This document shows, one piece after another, positions 43,330 to 52,591 of a DNA stretch of 64,000 nucleotides (within the stretch, counting starts at the first letter, position 1; each line of letters begins with the position of its first letter). Below the pieces are notes generated by a model. That model was not told the DNA's origin and made no database searches. It worked only from the letters and a program-made list of their open reading frames with translations. A program made the translations under genes and the position numbers. The stretch comes from Fimousia sp036311565. Lineage in GTDB: Bacteria > Bacillota > Clostridia > Lachnospirales > Lachnospiraceae. The stretch covers positions 1-64,000 of the forward strand of contig JAXJPR010000037.1 of assembly GCA_036311565.1 (NCBI GenBank). Reading direction: 5' to 3'.

Positions 43330-44082
43330 ATGGAATATACAACATTTTTAATTGTTTGCCCCCTTGTATTTTTGGCAGGATTTGTTGATGCCATTGGAGG
43401 TGGCGGAGGATTAATTTCATTGCCAGGATATGTGTTGGCAGGAGTGCCGATGCATGCAGCAGTAGCAACGAACAAACTCTCTTCCTCTACCGGAACCCTG
43501 ATTTCAACCATACGGTTGTGCAAGCATTCAAAAATTGATTTTATACTGGCGATTCCAGCCATTTTGTTGGCGTTTGTCGGGTCTACCGCAGGTGCAAAGC
43601 TTAGTATGCTAATACAAGAGGAAATACTGAAAGCAGTGTTATTAGTAATTCTGCCTGTGACTGCTTATTGCGTTCTGAAAAAAGATGCTTTATCAGCGGG
43701 AGCAGGAGATGCATGCAGCCGAAAAAAGCAATTGACCATTGCATGGGTTGCTGCCATCATAATAGGGCTTTATGATGGCTTTTATGGGCCCGGAACAGGA
43801 ACATTTTATATGATTATATTTATGAGTCTTGCAAAAATGACAACAATGGAAGCGGCGGTAAATACAAAGTTATTGAATTTAACTTCTAATCTGGCAGCAT
43901 TGGTCACATTTCTTATGCATGGAAAAGTATGGATAATCTTAGGACTTACTGCGTCCATATTTAGCATTGCTGGACATTACATAGGTGCCGGAATGGTTCT
44001 GAAAAGTGGAAATAAGGTTGTCAAACCGATTATTCTAACGGTTCTGGTCTTGCTGTTTATTAAAGTGGTTCTGGGAATTTAG
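43330..44082 (+). CDS. TauE/SafE-family sulfite/organosulfur permease
   Basis: A 250-residue membrane protein with about eight helices in two halves. Motifs: FVDAIGGGGGLISLPGYVLAGVP and AAVATNKLSSSTGT in the first half, GLYDGFYGPGTGTFYMI and AAVNTKLLNLTSNLAAL in the second. The family exports sulfite, sulfoacetate or related anions. Substrate not readable. AGGAGATGG leads to the ATG at 43330. The next gene begins 30 bp downstream, so co-transcription with the MATE pump is likely. Confidence 0.9.
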   Translation: MEYTTFLIVCPLVFLAGFVDAIGGGGGLISLPGYVLAGVPMHAAVATNKLSSSTGTLISTIRLCKHSKIDFILAIPAILLAFVGSTAGAKLSMLIQEEILKAVLLVILPVTAYCVLKKDALSAGAGDACSRKKQLTIAWVAAIIIGLYDGFYGPGTGTFYMIIFMSLAKMTTMEAAVNTKLLNLTSNLAALVTFLMHGKVWIILGLTASIFSIAGHYIGAGMVLKSGNKVVKPIILTVLVLLFIKVVLGI

Positions 44083-44111
44083 ATTCTTTTTCGTATTTTG
44101 GAGGAAATCAT

Positions 44112-45467
44112 ATGGATGCGAAACATGATTTTACACAAGGACACATGCTGAAGAAAATGATAGGATTCATGATTCCCATATTGGGAGCTTTGATTCTTCA
44201 AGCTATGTATGGAGCTGTGGACCTTTTAATTGTAGGATGGTTTGGAACTACAGCTGGAATTTCCGCTGTTTCTACAGGAACTAATATTGTCAATCTGGTG
44301 ACATTTACCATTGTGGGTTTATCCATGGGAGTAACTGTTGTAATCAGCCGCTATCTGGGAGAAGGAAAGAATAACAGAATTGGAAAAGTGATTGGAGGCG
44401 TCATCGTATTCTTCTCTTTAATGGCTGTGGTAATTACTGTTTTAATGTTGTTTTTTGCCCATCCTCTGGCTGTTTTTATGCAGGCTCCAAAAGAAGCTTT
44501 AGGACTGACTACATTATATGTTCGTATTTGCGGTGGAGGAATTTTGTTTGTCATTGCTTATAATGTCATTAGCAGCATCTTTCGAGGATTGGGGAACTCA
44601 AGACTTCCTTTGATTTTTGTTGCAATTGCCTGTGTTGCTAATATTATCGGAGATTTTATATTGGTTGCAGGTTTTCACATGAATGTAGCTGGAGCGGCTC
44701 TGGCAACCATTATGGCCCAGGCTATTAGTGTTGTTTTATCACTTTTTATTATTCGGAAAGAAGAACTTCCATTTGAATTTCAATTAAAGGACATTGGATT
44801 TTCCATTGAAATAAAGCATTTCTTAAGATTGGGTGCTCCGATTGCGCTTCAGGAAATGCTTACTAATCTTTCTTTTTTAGCGTTATGCGCTTTTATTAAT
44901 CGTTTAGGACTAGAAGCATCTTCTGGATATGGAGTTGCACAAAAGATTGTTAGTTTTGTTATGCTTGTGCCATCATCCCTTATGCAGTCCATGTCTTCCA
45001 TTGTGGCTCAGAATGTTGGGGCAGGAAAGGAAATGCGTTCCAGAAAAGCCATGCTATGCGGTATGGGAATTGGAGGTTGTTTCGGAGTGGTAATCATGCT
45101 GATTGCTTTCTTTAAGGGGGATTTACTTGCAATGATATTTACCAGTGATGTGTCGGTCATTGCAAAAGCAGCACAATATTTAAGAGGATATGCATTAGAG
45201 GCAGTTGTTACAAGTGTGCTTTTTAGCTATATTGGATATTACAATGGCCATGGACAAACGTTGTTTGTAATGATACAGGGATTGGCACAGACTTTTGTGA
45301 TTCGTCTTCCTGTGTCGTATGTTATGAGCATCCAGCCAAATGCATCATTAACTTCTATTGGTCTTGCTGCACCAGCAGCAACTGTTTTTGGTATTCTTAT
45401 CTGTACAGCATATTTTATCTATTATTGTAAACGAATGAAAAAATCAAATGGGAGAATGTTGATATGA
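44112..45467 (+). CDS. MATE-family multidrug efflux pump
   Basis: A 451-residue MATE protein with 12 helices in two bundles (MIGFMIPILGALILQAMYGAVDLLIVGWFG at the start, split over about 14-44; LGAPIALQEMLTNLSFL in the second half). It exports cationic drugs with Na+ or H+ coupling. TTTGGAGGAAATC precedes the ATG. Its stop overlaps the next gene by 4 bp (ATGA). Confidence 0.92.
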   Translation: MDAKHDFTQGHMLKKMIGFMIPILGALILQAMYGAVDLLIVGWFGTTAGISAVSTGTNIVNLVTFTIVGLSMGVTVVISRYLGEGKNNRIGKVIGGVIVFFSLMAVVITVLMLFFAHPLAVFMQAPKEALGLTTLYVRICGGGILFVIAYNVISSIFRGLGNSRLPLIFVAIACVANIIGDFILVAGFHMNVAGAALATIMAQAISVVLSLFIIRKEELPFEFQLKDIGFSIEIKHFLRLGAPIALQEMLTNLSFLALCAFINRLGLEASSGYGVAQKIVSFVMLVPSSLMQSMSSIVAQNVGAGKEMRSRKAMLCGMGIGGCFGVVIMLIAFFKGDLLAMIFTSDVSVIAKAAQYLRGYALEAVVTSVLFSYIGYYNGHGQTLFVMIQGLAQTFVIRLPVSYVMSIQPNASLTSIGLAAPAATVFGILICTAYFIYYCKRMKKSNGRMLI

Positions 45468-45970
45468 ATGAACAGTATTATGTTAAAATTGCGGGTTATT
45501 TTCAAAAAAACCCAACCAGAAAACAACAATTTTTAATGTTTAGCCGGCTGCTTACCTTATCTGTATATGGTGCATACGCAATTGTTGTAATTATTTCATT
45601 TTTCAGGGGAATGCATTTTTTTGCAGTTACCATTATGGTTCCGGCACTGTCATTTATTCTTTTAAGTGCTTTTCGTTATTTCTATAATGCACCAAGACCT
45701 TATGAAGAACTGCAGATAGAACCGTTGATTGAAAAGGATACAAAGGGAAAATCATTTCCAAGCCGCCATGTATTTTCAGCTTTTTTGATTGCATCAGTTG
45801 TGTGGTCTATATCGAAAGCATGGGGCGTTTTTTATTATGGAATAGCAGCCATGATTGGAATAAGCAGAGTGATTGGTGGAGTTCATTATGTGAAAGATGT
45901 AATGGCTGGGAGCATTGCAGGTATTCTTTTATGGAGTGTTGGTTTTAAACTCTTCAATTTGTTTTTCTAA
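45464..45970 (+). CDS. PAP2-family membrane phosphatase
   Basis: A 168-residue protein with four or five helices. The three phosphatase motifs are visible: a partial first one near APRPYEEL, SFPSRHVFSA (PSxH) and SRVIGGVHYVKDV (SRxxxxxHxxxD). It may recycle undecaprenyl pyrophosphate or dephosphorylate other lipids; the KxxxxxxRP first motif is present only in reduced form. It overlaps the upstream MATE gene and should be made from the same mRNA. A terminator follows at 46053. Confidence 0.87.
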   Translation: MNEQYYVKIAGYFQKNPTRKQQFLMFSRLLTLSVYGAYAIVVIISFFRGMHFFAVTIMVPALSFILLSAFRYFYNAPRPYEELQIEPLIEKDTKGKSFPSRHVFSAFLIASVVWSISKAWGVFYYGIAAMIGISRVIGGVHYVKDVMAGSIAGILLWSVGFKLFNLFF

Positions 45971-46052
45971 TAATGAGGAATTGTATTTTATAAAAAACAA
46001 TTTGATTTTAAAAAATTATATTGGTAATATATTTTAGTAGAATCGAGTGGCA

Positions 46053-46091
46053 AAATGCGTAAATCCAGATAATGGGTTTGCGCATTTTTTT
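46053..46091 (+). terminator. Terminator between PAP2 and the second MATE gene
   Basis: AAATGCG-AAA-CC pairs with GG-TTT-CGCATTT (two mismatches) and runs into TTTTTT. Confidence 0.8.
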
Positions 46092-46118
46092 GCGTCAAAA
46101 AATTTTAGGAGGTTAAAA

Positions 46119-47501
46119 ATGAAAAAAGAACAATCATTGAATAAAATGGGAACAGAACCCATTAACAAATTAATGCTTGCTATGGGAATACCGATGATCA
46201 TTTCCATGATGCTGCAGGCAGTGTACAACATTGTTGACAGTTATTTTGTAAGTAACATGCCGGATACGGCAGGAATGACAGGAGTTGGGGAATATGCAAT
46301 CAATGCGCTGACGCTGGCATTTCCTATCCAGATGTTAATGGTTGCTGTTGGGGTAGGGACTGGAGTTGGAATTAATGCCCTGCTTTCAAAAAGTCTTGGA
46401 GAAGGAAAAAAAGAGATGGCCAGTAAAATTGCGGGCAATGCAATATTTTTAGGATTATGTACTTATGGAGCCTTTTTGTTATTTGGTCTTTTTGGAATTA
46501 ATTTCTATTTAAAAACCCAGACAACGGATCCAATTATTCTTCAGATGGGAAAAGAATATTTAGGTATTTGCACCATTCTTTCTTTTGGAATTATTTTATA
46601 TGCGATTTATGAAAAACTTCTTCAATCCACTGGAAAAACCGTACTCTGTACCATTGCACAGATTACAGGAGCAGTTTCTAATATCATTTTAGATCCAATT
46701 CTTATCTTTGGATTATGGGGATTTCCTACAATGGGCGTAAAGGGAGCAGCTTATGCAACCGTTATTGGACAGATGATTTCTCTTTTCTTAGACATGATCT
46801 TTCATTATTGTTTTAATAAAGAAATTGATGGCAGTCTTAAATATTTAAAACCAGATGGAGTGGTAATTAAGAAAATTTATCAAGTTGGAATTCCAGCAAT
46901 CATTATGCAGGCTCTGATGTCTTTCATGACTTATGGTGTTAATATTGTCTTTGGAGCCGTTTCAACAGCAACAGTAACGGCTTATGGTGTATATTATAAG
47001 ATTCAACAATTTGTCTTCTTTGCTGCATTTGGATTAAACAATGCAATTATTCCAATTGTGTCTTTTAATTATGGAATGCGAGACAAGAAGAGAATTTATC
47101 ATGGCATTCGTTATGGAATTTTATATACTGTAGCAATTATGCTTTTAGGCATGATTGGACTACAGCTTTTTGCCGGCCAGCTATGCAGCATTTTTGCGTT
47201 ATCAGAAGAAACAAAACAGCTTTGTATTCTGGCAATTCGAATTATTACATTAGGATATATCTTCTCTGGTATTAACATTGCTTATCAGGGAATTTTCCAG
47301 GCGTTAGAAGGAGGAATTCAGTCATTGATTTTATCTGCTGTCCGTTTGATTATTGTAACACTTCCACTTGCAAAAATATTGGGATTAATGGAAAATGCGG
47401 AGAGCGTCATCTGGTTGGCATTTCCAATTGCAGAAGCAGTAGCTTTTCTGATCGGAGTCTGGTTCATGAAACAGATCAAGAAAAAACAACTTAAGTTTTA
47501 G
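46119..47501 (+). CDS. MATE-family efflux transporter (second copy)
   Basis: A 460-residue MATE pump of a different subgroup than the one at 44112: LMLAMGIPMIISMMLQAVYNIVDSYFVS near the start (split), GTGVGINALLSKSLGEGK, and a second bundle from VGIPAIIMQALMSFM. About 12 helices. The ATG at 46119 follows TAGGAGG by 8 bases; the frame extends upstream through the terminator, which is not coding. It ends 4 bp from the convergent TRIC-like gene, with no terminator between. Confidence 0.92.
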   Translation: MKKEQSLNKMGTEPINKLMLAMGIPMIISMMLQAVYNIVDSYFVSNMPDTAGMTGVGEYAINALTLAFPIQMLMVAVGVGTGVGINALLSKSLGEGKKEMASKIAGNAIFLGLCTYGAFLLFGLFGINFYLKTQTTDPIILQMGKEYLGICTILSFGIILYAIYEKLLQSTGKTVLCTIAQITGAVSNIILDPILIFGLWGFPTMGVKGAAYATVIGQMISLFLDMIFHYCFNKEIDGSLKYLKPDGVVIKKIYQVGIPAIIMQALMSFMTYGVNIVFGAVSTATVTAYGVYYKIQQFVFFAAFGLNNAIIPIVSFNYGMRDKKRIYHGIRYGILYTVAIMLLGMIGLQLFAGQLCSIFALSEETKQLCILAIRIITLGYIFSGINIAYQGIFQALEGGIQSLILSAVRLIIVTLPLAKILGLMENAESVIWLAFPIAEAVAFLIGVWFMKQIKKKQLKF

Positions 47502-47505
47502 CCAG

Positions 47506-48123
47506 TCACTGCATCGGAACTTTTGGTAAATTCCAACGGAAATGAGCAGCCATCATCCGCAGGATAAAAATTACAAGAATTCCTAAAAAAACAGCAATAT
47601 GTTCTTCATAGGGATTTAAAACAACATAGACAATGGCACCAATGATACAGGAAGAAGCATAAAAATGTTTTGATAAAACATAAGGTGTCTGACCAGCTAG
47701 AATATCGCGGATGATACCGCCGCCAACTCCGGTCAGGACTCCAAAAAAAATAGCGATTCCCGGATCGTAGAGAGATAATACACGTTTACAACCAAAAATA
47801 GTAAAAACTGCCAGTCCAATGGAATCTGATAAAAGAAAGATGGCATTGAATGGTTTTGTCTCGGTTAATTTGATATTCATATACAATAGAAGAAAAATAA
47901 AAATAGATGAAAAAAAGGCTGTAAAAAGAATAAATGGATCAGAAAAAATGGTAGGTGTAATGCTTAGCATAACATCACGGAGCATACCACCTCCAACAGC
48001 AGTTACCATTCCTAATACGACAACTCCTAATAAATCCATTTGTCGTTTGATTGCAGTCGTGGCACCTGAAATAGAAAAAGCGATAGTGCCAATAAATTCA
48101 AAAATTGTAAAAAAATCAATCAT
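47506..48123 (-). CDS. TRIC-like cation channel (UPF0126, YadS/YvgT type)
   Basis: A 205-residue protein with seven helices built from two copies of a three-helix repeat: FSISGATTAIKRQMDLLGVVVLGMVTAVGGGMLRDV and FGVLTGVGGGIIRDILAGQTP (each quoted in parts), carrying the GGG(M/I)(L/I)RD motif. Bacterial homologues form trimeric channels for monovalent cations. AGGAGAATA precedes the ATG on the minus strand. It is transcribed alone, divergent from ilvE. Confidence 0.88.
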   Translation of the reverse strand: MIDFFTIFEFIGTIAFSISGATTAIKRQMDLLGVVVLGMVTAVGGGMLRDVMLSITPTIFSDPFILFTAFFSSIFIFLLLYMNIKLTETKPFNAIFLLSDSIGLAVFTIFGCKRVLSLYDPGIAIFFGVLTGVGGGIIRDILAGQTPYVLSKHFYASSCIIGAIVYVVLNPYEEHIAVFLGILVIFILRMMAAHFRWNLPKVPMQ

Positions 48124-48255
48124 ATGTTATTCTCCTAAATCCTATTTCTTATATTTTCCAATAGGAAGGTATGATTGTCAACTGTATGAAAAGGAAAGAA
48201 AAATATTTTAAAATGAAAAATGTTCATTTATAACTTGCAAAATACTACTTACATC

Positions 48256-48284
48256 TTGCACTATTTTTTATCTGGTGGTAAACT
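48256..48284 (+). promoter_or_regulatory. Promoter of ilvE
   Basis: TTGCAC (48256-48261), 17 bp, TAAACT (48279-48284), about 115 bp before the start. CTTGCA also occurs about 22 bp upstream, giving a direct repeat that could be an activator site. The leader contains GGTGGCGG (48320-48327) that can pair with a later CCGCC stretch, but no T-box consensus is seen. Confidence 0.5.
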
Positions 48285-48399
48285 AAGTCCATGTGAATAT
48301 GTACATGATAAAATGTACTGGTGGTGGCGGAAAAAGGATGAATGAAAAGAGTAGGAAAAGAAAAAACCGCCAATATACCAAGGAAAGGAAGAAGTAAAG

Positions 48400-49425
48400 A
48401 TGAGTAAAAACATCGACTGGTCAAATTTAGGATTTGGCTATATGCAAACAGAAAAAAGATTTGTATCTAACTTTAAAGATGGTGCCTGGGATAAAGGTGC
48501 AATTACTGAAAATGCAACCGTAACAATCAGTGAATGTGCAGGTGTATTACAGTACGCTCAGACTGTATTTGAAGGATTAAAAGCGTATACAACTGAAGAT
48601 GGAAAAGTTGTCTGCTTCCGTCCTAATTTAAATGCCTCTCGTCTGGCAGATTCTTGCCGCAGATTGGAAATGCCTGTATATCCTGAAGATAAATTTGTTG
48701 AGGCAGTTGTAAAAACCGTTCAGGAAAACATTGATTATGTACCACCATATGGTTCAGGAGCTACATTATATATTCGTCCATATATGTTCGGAAGCAATCC
48801 TGTTATTGGAGTAAAACCAGCAGATGAATATCAGTTCAGAATTTTTGTTACACCAGTTGGACCATATTTTAAAGGCGGAGCAAAACCAATTACGATTCGT
48901 GTTTGTGATTTTGACCGTGCTGCACCACATGGAACAGGACATATTAAAGCTGGATTAAACTACGCTATGAGTTTACATGCGATTGTAGATGCGCATAATC
49001 AGGGATATGATGAAAATATGTACTTAGATGCTGCTACAAGAACAAAAGTAGAAGAAACCGGTGGAGCAAACTTTATCTTTATTACAAAAGATGGAAAATT
49101 AGTGACACCAAAATCTGACAGTATTTTACCTTCAATTACTCGTCGTTCTTTAATGGTAGTAGCTGAAAAATATCTTGGAATGGAAGTAGAACATAGAGAA
49201 GTATATTTTGATGAACTGAAGGATTTTGCAGAATGTGGTCTTTGTGGTACCGCTGCTGTTATTTCTCCAGTTGGAAAGATTGTTGACCATGGAAAAGAAA
49301 TTTGTTTCCCAAGCGGAATGGATGAAATGGGACCAATCACTAAGAAATTATATGACACTTTAACAGGAATCCAGATGGGAAGAATTGAAGCTCCAGAAGG
49401 ATGGATTAAAGTGATTAAAGAATAA
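48400..49425 (+). CDS. ilvE: Branched-chain amino-acid aminotransferase
   Basis: A 341-residue fold-type IV PLP aminotransferase of the longer (BCAT2-like) subgroup. QYAQTVFEGLKAY, FRPNLNASRLADSCRRL, the arginine of YIRPYMFG, the PLP lysine in GTGHIKAGLNYA, and ETGGANFIFI and CGTAAVISPVG at the cofactor phosphate are all intact. It catalyses the last step of Leu, Ile and Val synthesis with glutamate. AAGGAAGAAG precedes the ATG. Single-gene unit with a terminator at 49448. Confidence 0.95.
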   Translation: MSKNIDWSNLGFGYMQTEKRFVSNFKDGAWDKGAITENATVTISECAGVLQYAQTVFEGLKAYTTEDGKVVCFRPNLNASRLADSCRRLEMPVYPEDKFVEAVVKTVQENIDYVPPYGSGATLYIRPYMFGSNPVIGVKPADEYQFRIFVTPVGPYFKGGAKPITIRVCDFDRAAPHGTGHIKAGLNYAMSLHAIVDAHNQGYDENMYLDAATRTKVEETGGANFIFITKDGKLVTPKSDSILPSITRRSLMVVAEKYLGMEVEHREVYFDELKDFAECGLCGTAAVISPVGKIVDHGKEICFPSGMDEMGPITKKLYDTLTGIQMGRIEAPEGWIKVIKE

Positions 49426-49447
49426 TTGCATATGATAAAGAGAAAGA

Positions 49448-49473
49448 AGTCAGGATTTATATCCTGGCTTTTT
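49448..49473 (+). terminator. Terminator after ilvE
   Basis: AGTCAGGAT and ATCCTGGCT (one G-U) form a 9-bp stem with a 4-base loop, then TTTT. Confidence 0.85.
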
Positions 49474-49562
49474 AAATAGATTTAAGAAATTGATTTCGAA
49501 ATGTTTTTGGATGTGTTAAAATTTAAATGATATTAAAATGATAGAAAGAAAGGAATGAAATC

Positions 49563-50228
49563 ATGAGACGGAATATCAGTCTTCAGGAAATCTCAGATGG
49601 GAAATTATATAGCAGCAATGATATGGTAAAAGCAGACTGCCATGATTGTATGGGCTGCTCAAAATGCTGCAGAGGAATGGGAAATTCCATTGTATTGGAT
49701 CCTTATGATATCTACCGTTTAAGCAATGGTCTGCACATATCCTTCCAACAGATGTTGCAGAGGTATTTAGAATTAAATGTTGTAGATGGACTCACACTGC
49801 CAAACTTAAAGATGAAGGAAGACGGGAAATGCTGTGGATTCTTAGATCAAAATGGAAGGTGCAGCATTCATTTTTATCGTCCAGGAATCTGTCGATTGTT
49901 TCCTTTAGGGAGATATTATGAGAATGAAAGTTATCAGTATTTTCTTCAGATCCATGAATGTTCAAATCAAAAACGATCAAAAGTTAAGATAAAAAAATGG
50001 CTGGATACACCGCGTCTAAAAGAATATGAACAGTTTATAAGAGATTGGCACTATTTTTTAAAAGAGGCAGAACAATATGTGTTATCTATGGATGACGAAG
50101 AAGAAAAAAAGAATACTAATCTGTATATATTGATGAGTTTTTATATCAAATCATATGATGAAGAGGTTGATTTTTATCAGCAATTTTATCATAGATTAAA
50201 GGAAGCAAAAGAATTACTGCAAGCATAG
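49563..50228 (+). CDS. YkgJ-family cysteine-cluster protein
   Basis: A 221-residue soluble protein. Cysteines are in CHDCMGCSKCCRGMG (about 22-36), CCGFLDQNGRCSIHFYRPGIC (about 84-104, quoted in parts) and a later HECSN. This pattern defines the YkgJ/Zn- or Fe-S-cluster family (formerly UPF0153), whose function is uncertain. The C-terminal 90 residues are helical and variable. GAAAGGAATG precedes the ATG. No operon partner is obvious: ilvE is terminated upstream and the next gene starts 150 bp downstream. Confidence 0.85.
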   Translation: MRRNISLQEISDGKLYSSNDMVKADCHDCMGCSKCCRGMGNSIVLDPYDIYRLSNGLHISFQQMLQRYLELNVVDGLTLPNLKMKEDGKCCGFLDQNGRCSIHFYRPGICRLFPLGRYYENESYQYFLQIHECSNQKRSKVKIKKWLDTPRLKEYEQFIRDWHYFLKEAEQYVLSMDDEEEKKNTNLYILMSFYIKSYDEEVDFYQQFYHRLKEAKELLQA

Positions 50229-50380
50229 AGAAAGAAGAAAATTTTTGGAGAAACAGTGGATTTTAAGGAAATTTTATACAAAGATCAATGAGATTTTTAT
50301 TGGTGAAAATGCTGAATTTTAAAAAGATTCTGTCATCTCATCCCTTCAAGTGATAAAATATAAGAAAAGGAGGGACTGTT

Positions 50381-50875
50381 TTGTATAAAATCAACGAATA
50401 TGTCATTTATGGCATGCAGGGAGCCTGCAAGATCAAGGATATCACAGAAGTGGATTTTGGAAAAAAAGGAAATTTGTATTACAAATTAATTCCGGAATGT
50501 GACAAAGGCAGTGAAATTTATGTCAGTGTCAAAAACGGAGAAAAGAAAATGCGCAGACCAATCTCTAAAGAACAGGCAATTCAAATGGTTCAAGAAATCC
50601 CAAAAGTAAAAGGCATATGGATTTCTGATGATCGGGCAAGAGAAAATGCCTATAAAGAAGCCATTGTCAAAGGCGATTATGAAGAGATGATGGGAATGCT
50701 GGCAGGACTCTTTGAAAAAAGAAATGACCGGATAAAACAGGGAAAGCGGCAGACAGAGCTGGATGATCGGATTTTTAGGAATACAAAAAAAGTCTTTTTG
50801 GGAGAATTGTCTGTGGTGTTAGATATGGATATAGATTTTTTGGAAGAAGAAATTATGAAACAAGTTGGCCGTTAA
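50381..50875 (+). CDS. CarD/CdnL-like RNA-polymerase-binding protein
   Basis: A 164-residue protein. The N-terminal Tudor-like CarD_TRCF domain (about 1-60: YKINEYVIYGMQGACKIKDI, YYKLIPECDKGSEIYV) contacts the RNA polymerase beta subunit in known members; the C-terminal helical domain (about 75-164) binds near the -10 upstream edge. It may stabilise open complexes. It starts with TTG, preceded by AAGGAGGGA at 7-8 bases, which decides the start. Length fits the family (about 160). It may regulate rRNA or stress promoters, which is inference. Confidence 0.88.
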   Translation: MYKINEYVIYGMQGACKIKDITEVDFGKKGNLYYKLIPECDKGSEIYVSVKNGEKKMRRPISKEQAIQMVQEIPKVKGIWISDDRARENAYKEAIVKGDYEEMMGMLAGLFEKRNDRIKQGKRQTELDDRIFRNTKKVFLGELSVVLDMDIDFLEEEIMKQVGR

Positions 50876-50918
50876 TAGAACGTGAATATTGTAAATGATT
50901 AACAATTATTTCAAATGA

Positions 50919-50960
50919 AAAAGCCTAAACACAGAAAGAACTTCTGTTTAGGCTTTTGTT
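50919..50960. terminator. Bidirectional terminator between the CarD-like gene and sstT
   Basis: AAAAGCCTAAACA and TGTTTAGGCTTTT form a 13-bp perfect stem around a 13-base loop, with A and T runs on both sides. It can serve both convergent genes. Confidence 0.9.
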
Positions 50961-50976
50961 ATTATTTCAATATAAT

Positions 50977-52212
50977 TTAATTTTTAGGAATCAATACGAT
51001 ATCTTCGCCAGCTTTTCTTCTTTGATATAATTCAGCAGTTGCTGTCATAACAACGTCTGAAGAAGAGTTTAAGGCGGTTTCTACAGAATCCTGAATAACT
51101 CCAATGATGAAACCGACACCTACTGTCTGCATTGCAATATCATTTGAAATTCCAAATAAAGAACATGCAAGTGGAATTAATAATAAAGAACCACCAGCAA
51201 CTCCGGATGCACCGCATGCAGAGGTTGTAGCTAATACGCTTAAAATAACGGCAGTTGGTAAATCTACAGTAATGCCAAGTGTATTTGCAGTTGCTAATGT
51301 CATAACAGTGATGGTAATAGCAGCTCCATCCATATTGATCGTTGCACCTAACGGAATGGATACAGAATAATTATCTTTATTCAATCCAAGGCGTTCACAT
51401 AAAGCCATATTCATTGGAATGTTAGCAGCAGAACTTCTTGTAAAGAAAGCTGTAATTCCACTTTCTTTTAAGCATTTAAATACTAAAGGATATGGATTTT
51501 TACGTAAACAGAAAAATACAACAGATGGATTGGTAACAAATACAGTAAATAACATACATCCTACTAATAATGCCAATAATTTTCCATAGCTTGTAAAGAT
51601 AGAAAGACCATTTGTGGAAACAGTATTAAATACAAGACCTAAAATACCAAATGGTGCGCAGGAAATGATCCAGTGAACAGCCTGTGTAACAGCATCAGAA
51701 ATATCCTGCAGAAATTTTTTACTGGTATCAGAAGCGCATTTTAATGCGGCTCCCAGAATAACTGCCCATGTTAAAATACCAATGTAGTTTGCGTCTACAA
51801 GAGCAGCAATTGGATTTGATACAATGTTTAATAATAAATTCTTCAAGACTTCTCCAATTCCACTAGGAGGAGTAACTTCTGTTGCAGCTTCGGTAAGAAT
51901 CAGTGTCTGAGGGAAGATAAAACTTCCAACTGCAGCGACAACTGCACCAATTAAAGTAGTTATCATATATAAAATAATAACAGTTTTCATATTATTTGCT
52001 GCGTTGCCTTTAGAATTTGCAAGAGAGCTCATGACTAATACGAATACCAGTACGGGAGCAATAGCACGTAAAGCACCAACGAACATATCACCAAGAATGA
52101 CGATAGCAGTTGCCTTTGGACATGCAATTCCTAAAATGGCACCAATGACTAAGCCAATGATAATTCTTGTAATCAAGCCCAGATGATTCCATTTTGATAA
52201 TAAATTTTTCAT
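50977..52212 (-). CDS. sstT: Serine/threonine:Na+ symporter SstT
   Basis: A 411-residue DAACS-family transporter with eight helices and two re-entrant hairpins. FFTRSSAANIPMNMALCERLG, PLGATINMDGAAI and GASGVAGGSLLLIPLA are hallmark segments (SSAANIP for SstT). It imports L-serine and L-threonine with Na+. The start at 52212 follows AAGAAAGGA; 13 codons of open frame upstream are rejected for lack of a ribosome site. Confidence 0.93.
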   Translation of the reverse strand: MKNLLSKWNHLGLITRIIIGLVIGAILGIACPKATAIVILGDMFVGALRAIAPVLVFVLVMSSLANSKGNAANNMKTVIILYMITTLIGAVVAAVGSFIFPQTLILTEAATEVTPPSGIGEVLKNLLLNIVSNPIAALVDANYIGILTWAVILGAALKCASDTSKKFLQDISDAVTQAVHWIISCAPFGILGLVFNTVSTNGLSIFTSYGKLLALLVGCMLFTVFVTNPSVVFFCLRKNPYPLVFKCLKESGITAFFTRSSAANIPMNMALCERLGLNKDNYSVSIPLGATINMDGAAITITVMTLATANTLGITVDLPTAVILSVLATTSACGASGVAGGSLLLIPLACSLFGISNDIAMQTVGVGFIIGVIQDSVETALNSSSDVVMTATAELYQRRKAGEDIVLIPKN

Positions 52213-52399
52213 CTTTTTTTCCTTTCTTTTGTATAAAATTAAAATAACCAATATCTTTTTATTATAGTTAATTGATAAGATGACGTCAATAAAATCAAGA
52301 AAAAAGTTTAAAAATAAAAAATTAAAATTTTGTATTTACAAATAAATATAAATATGATAATATATTTGAGAAAATTATTGAAAATATGAAGTGACAGCG

Positions 52400-52438
52400 G
52401 GGAAATCGTATTCATAAGAATAGGATTTCCCTTTTTTT
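52400..52438 (+). terminator. Orphan plus-strand terminator 1 in a gene-free gap
   Basis: GGGAAATC and GATTTCCC, with an inner TATTC/GAATA pairing, are followed by seven T. No plus-strand gene precedes it: the upstream gene sstT runs the other way. TTTACA / 17 bp / TAATAT near 52332-52360 could start a 70-base transcript ending here. Confidence 0.65.
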
Positions 52439-52545
52439 GTAGATTAGGAAATCATATTTTTATGAATATTTTGATTTTAAGTTCTTTCCCTGCAGGCAGC
52501 AGCCTCTTGGTTAGTAGTTAAAATAAATTGTTTATGTGTGTGAAG

Positions 52546-52590
52546 AGAGGATACCGGAAATTTAGAATTTAGGTATCCTCTTTTCATTTT
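52546..52590 (+). terminator. Orphan plus-strand terminator 2
   Basis: AGAGGATACC and GGTATCCTCT form a 10-bp stem with a 16-base loop, then TTTTCATTTTT on the plus strand. It may serve as terminator for the minus-strand PRTase gene only poorly, as no T run follows in that direction. Between the two terminators (52439-52545) I see no ORF. Confidence 0.6.
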
Positions 52591-52591
52591 T

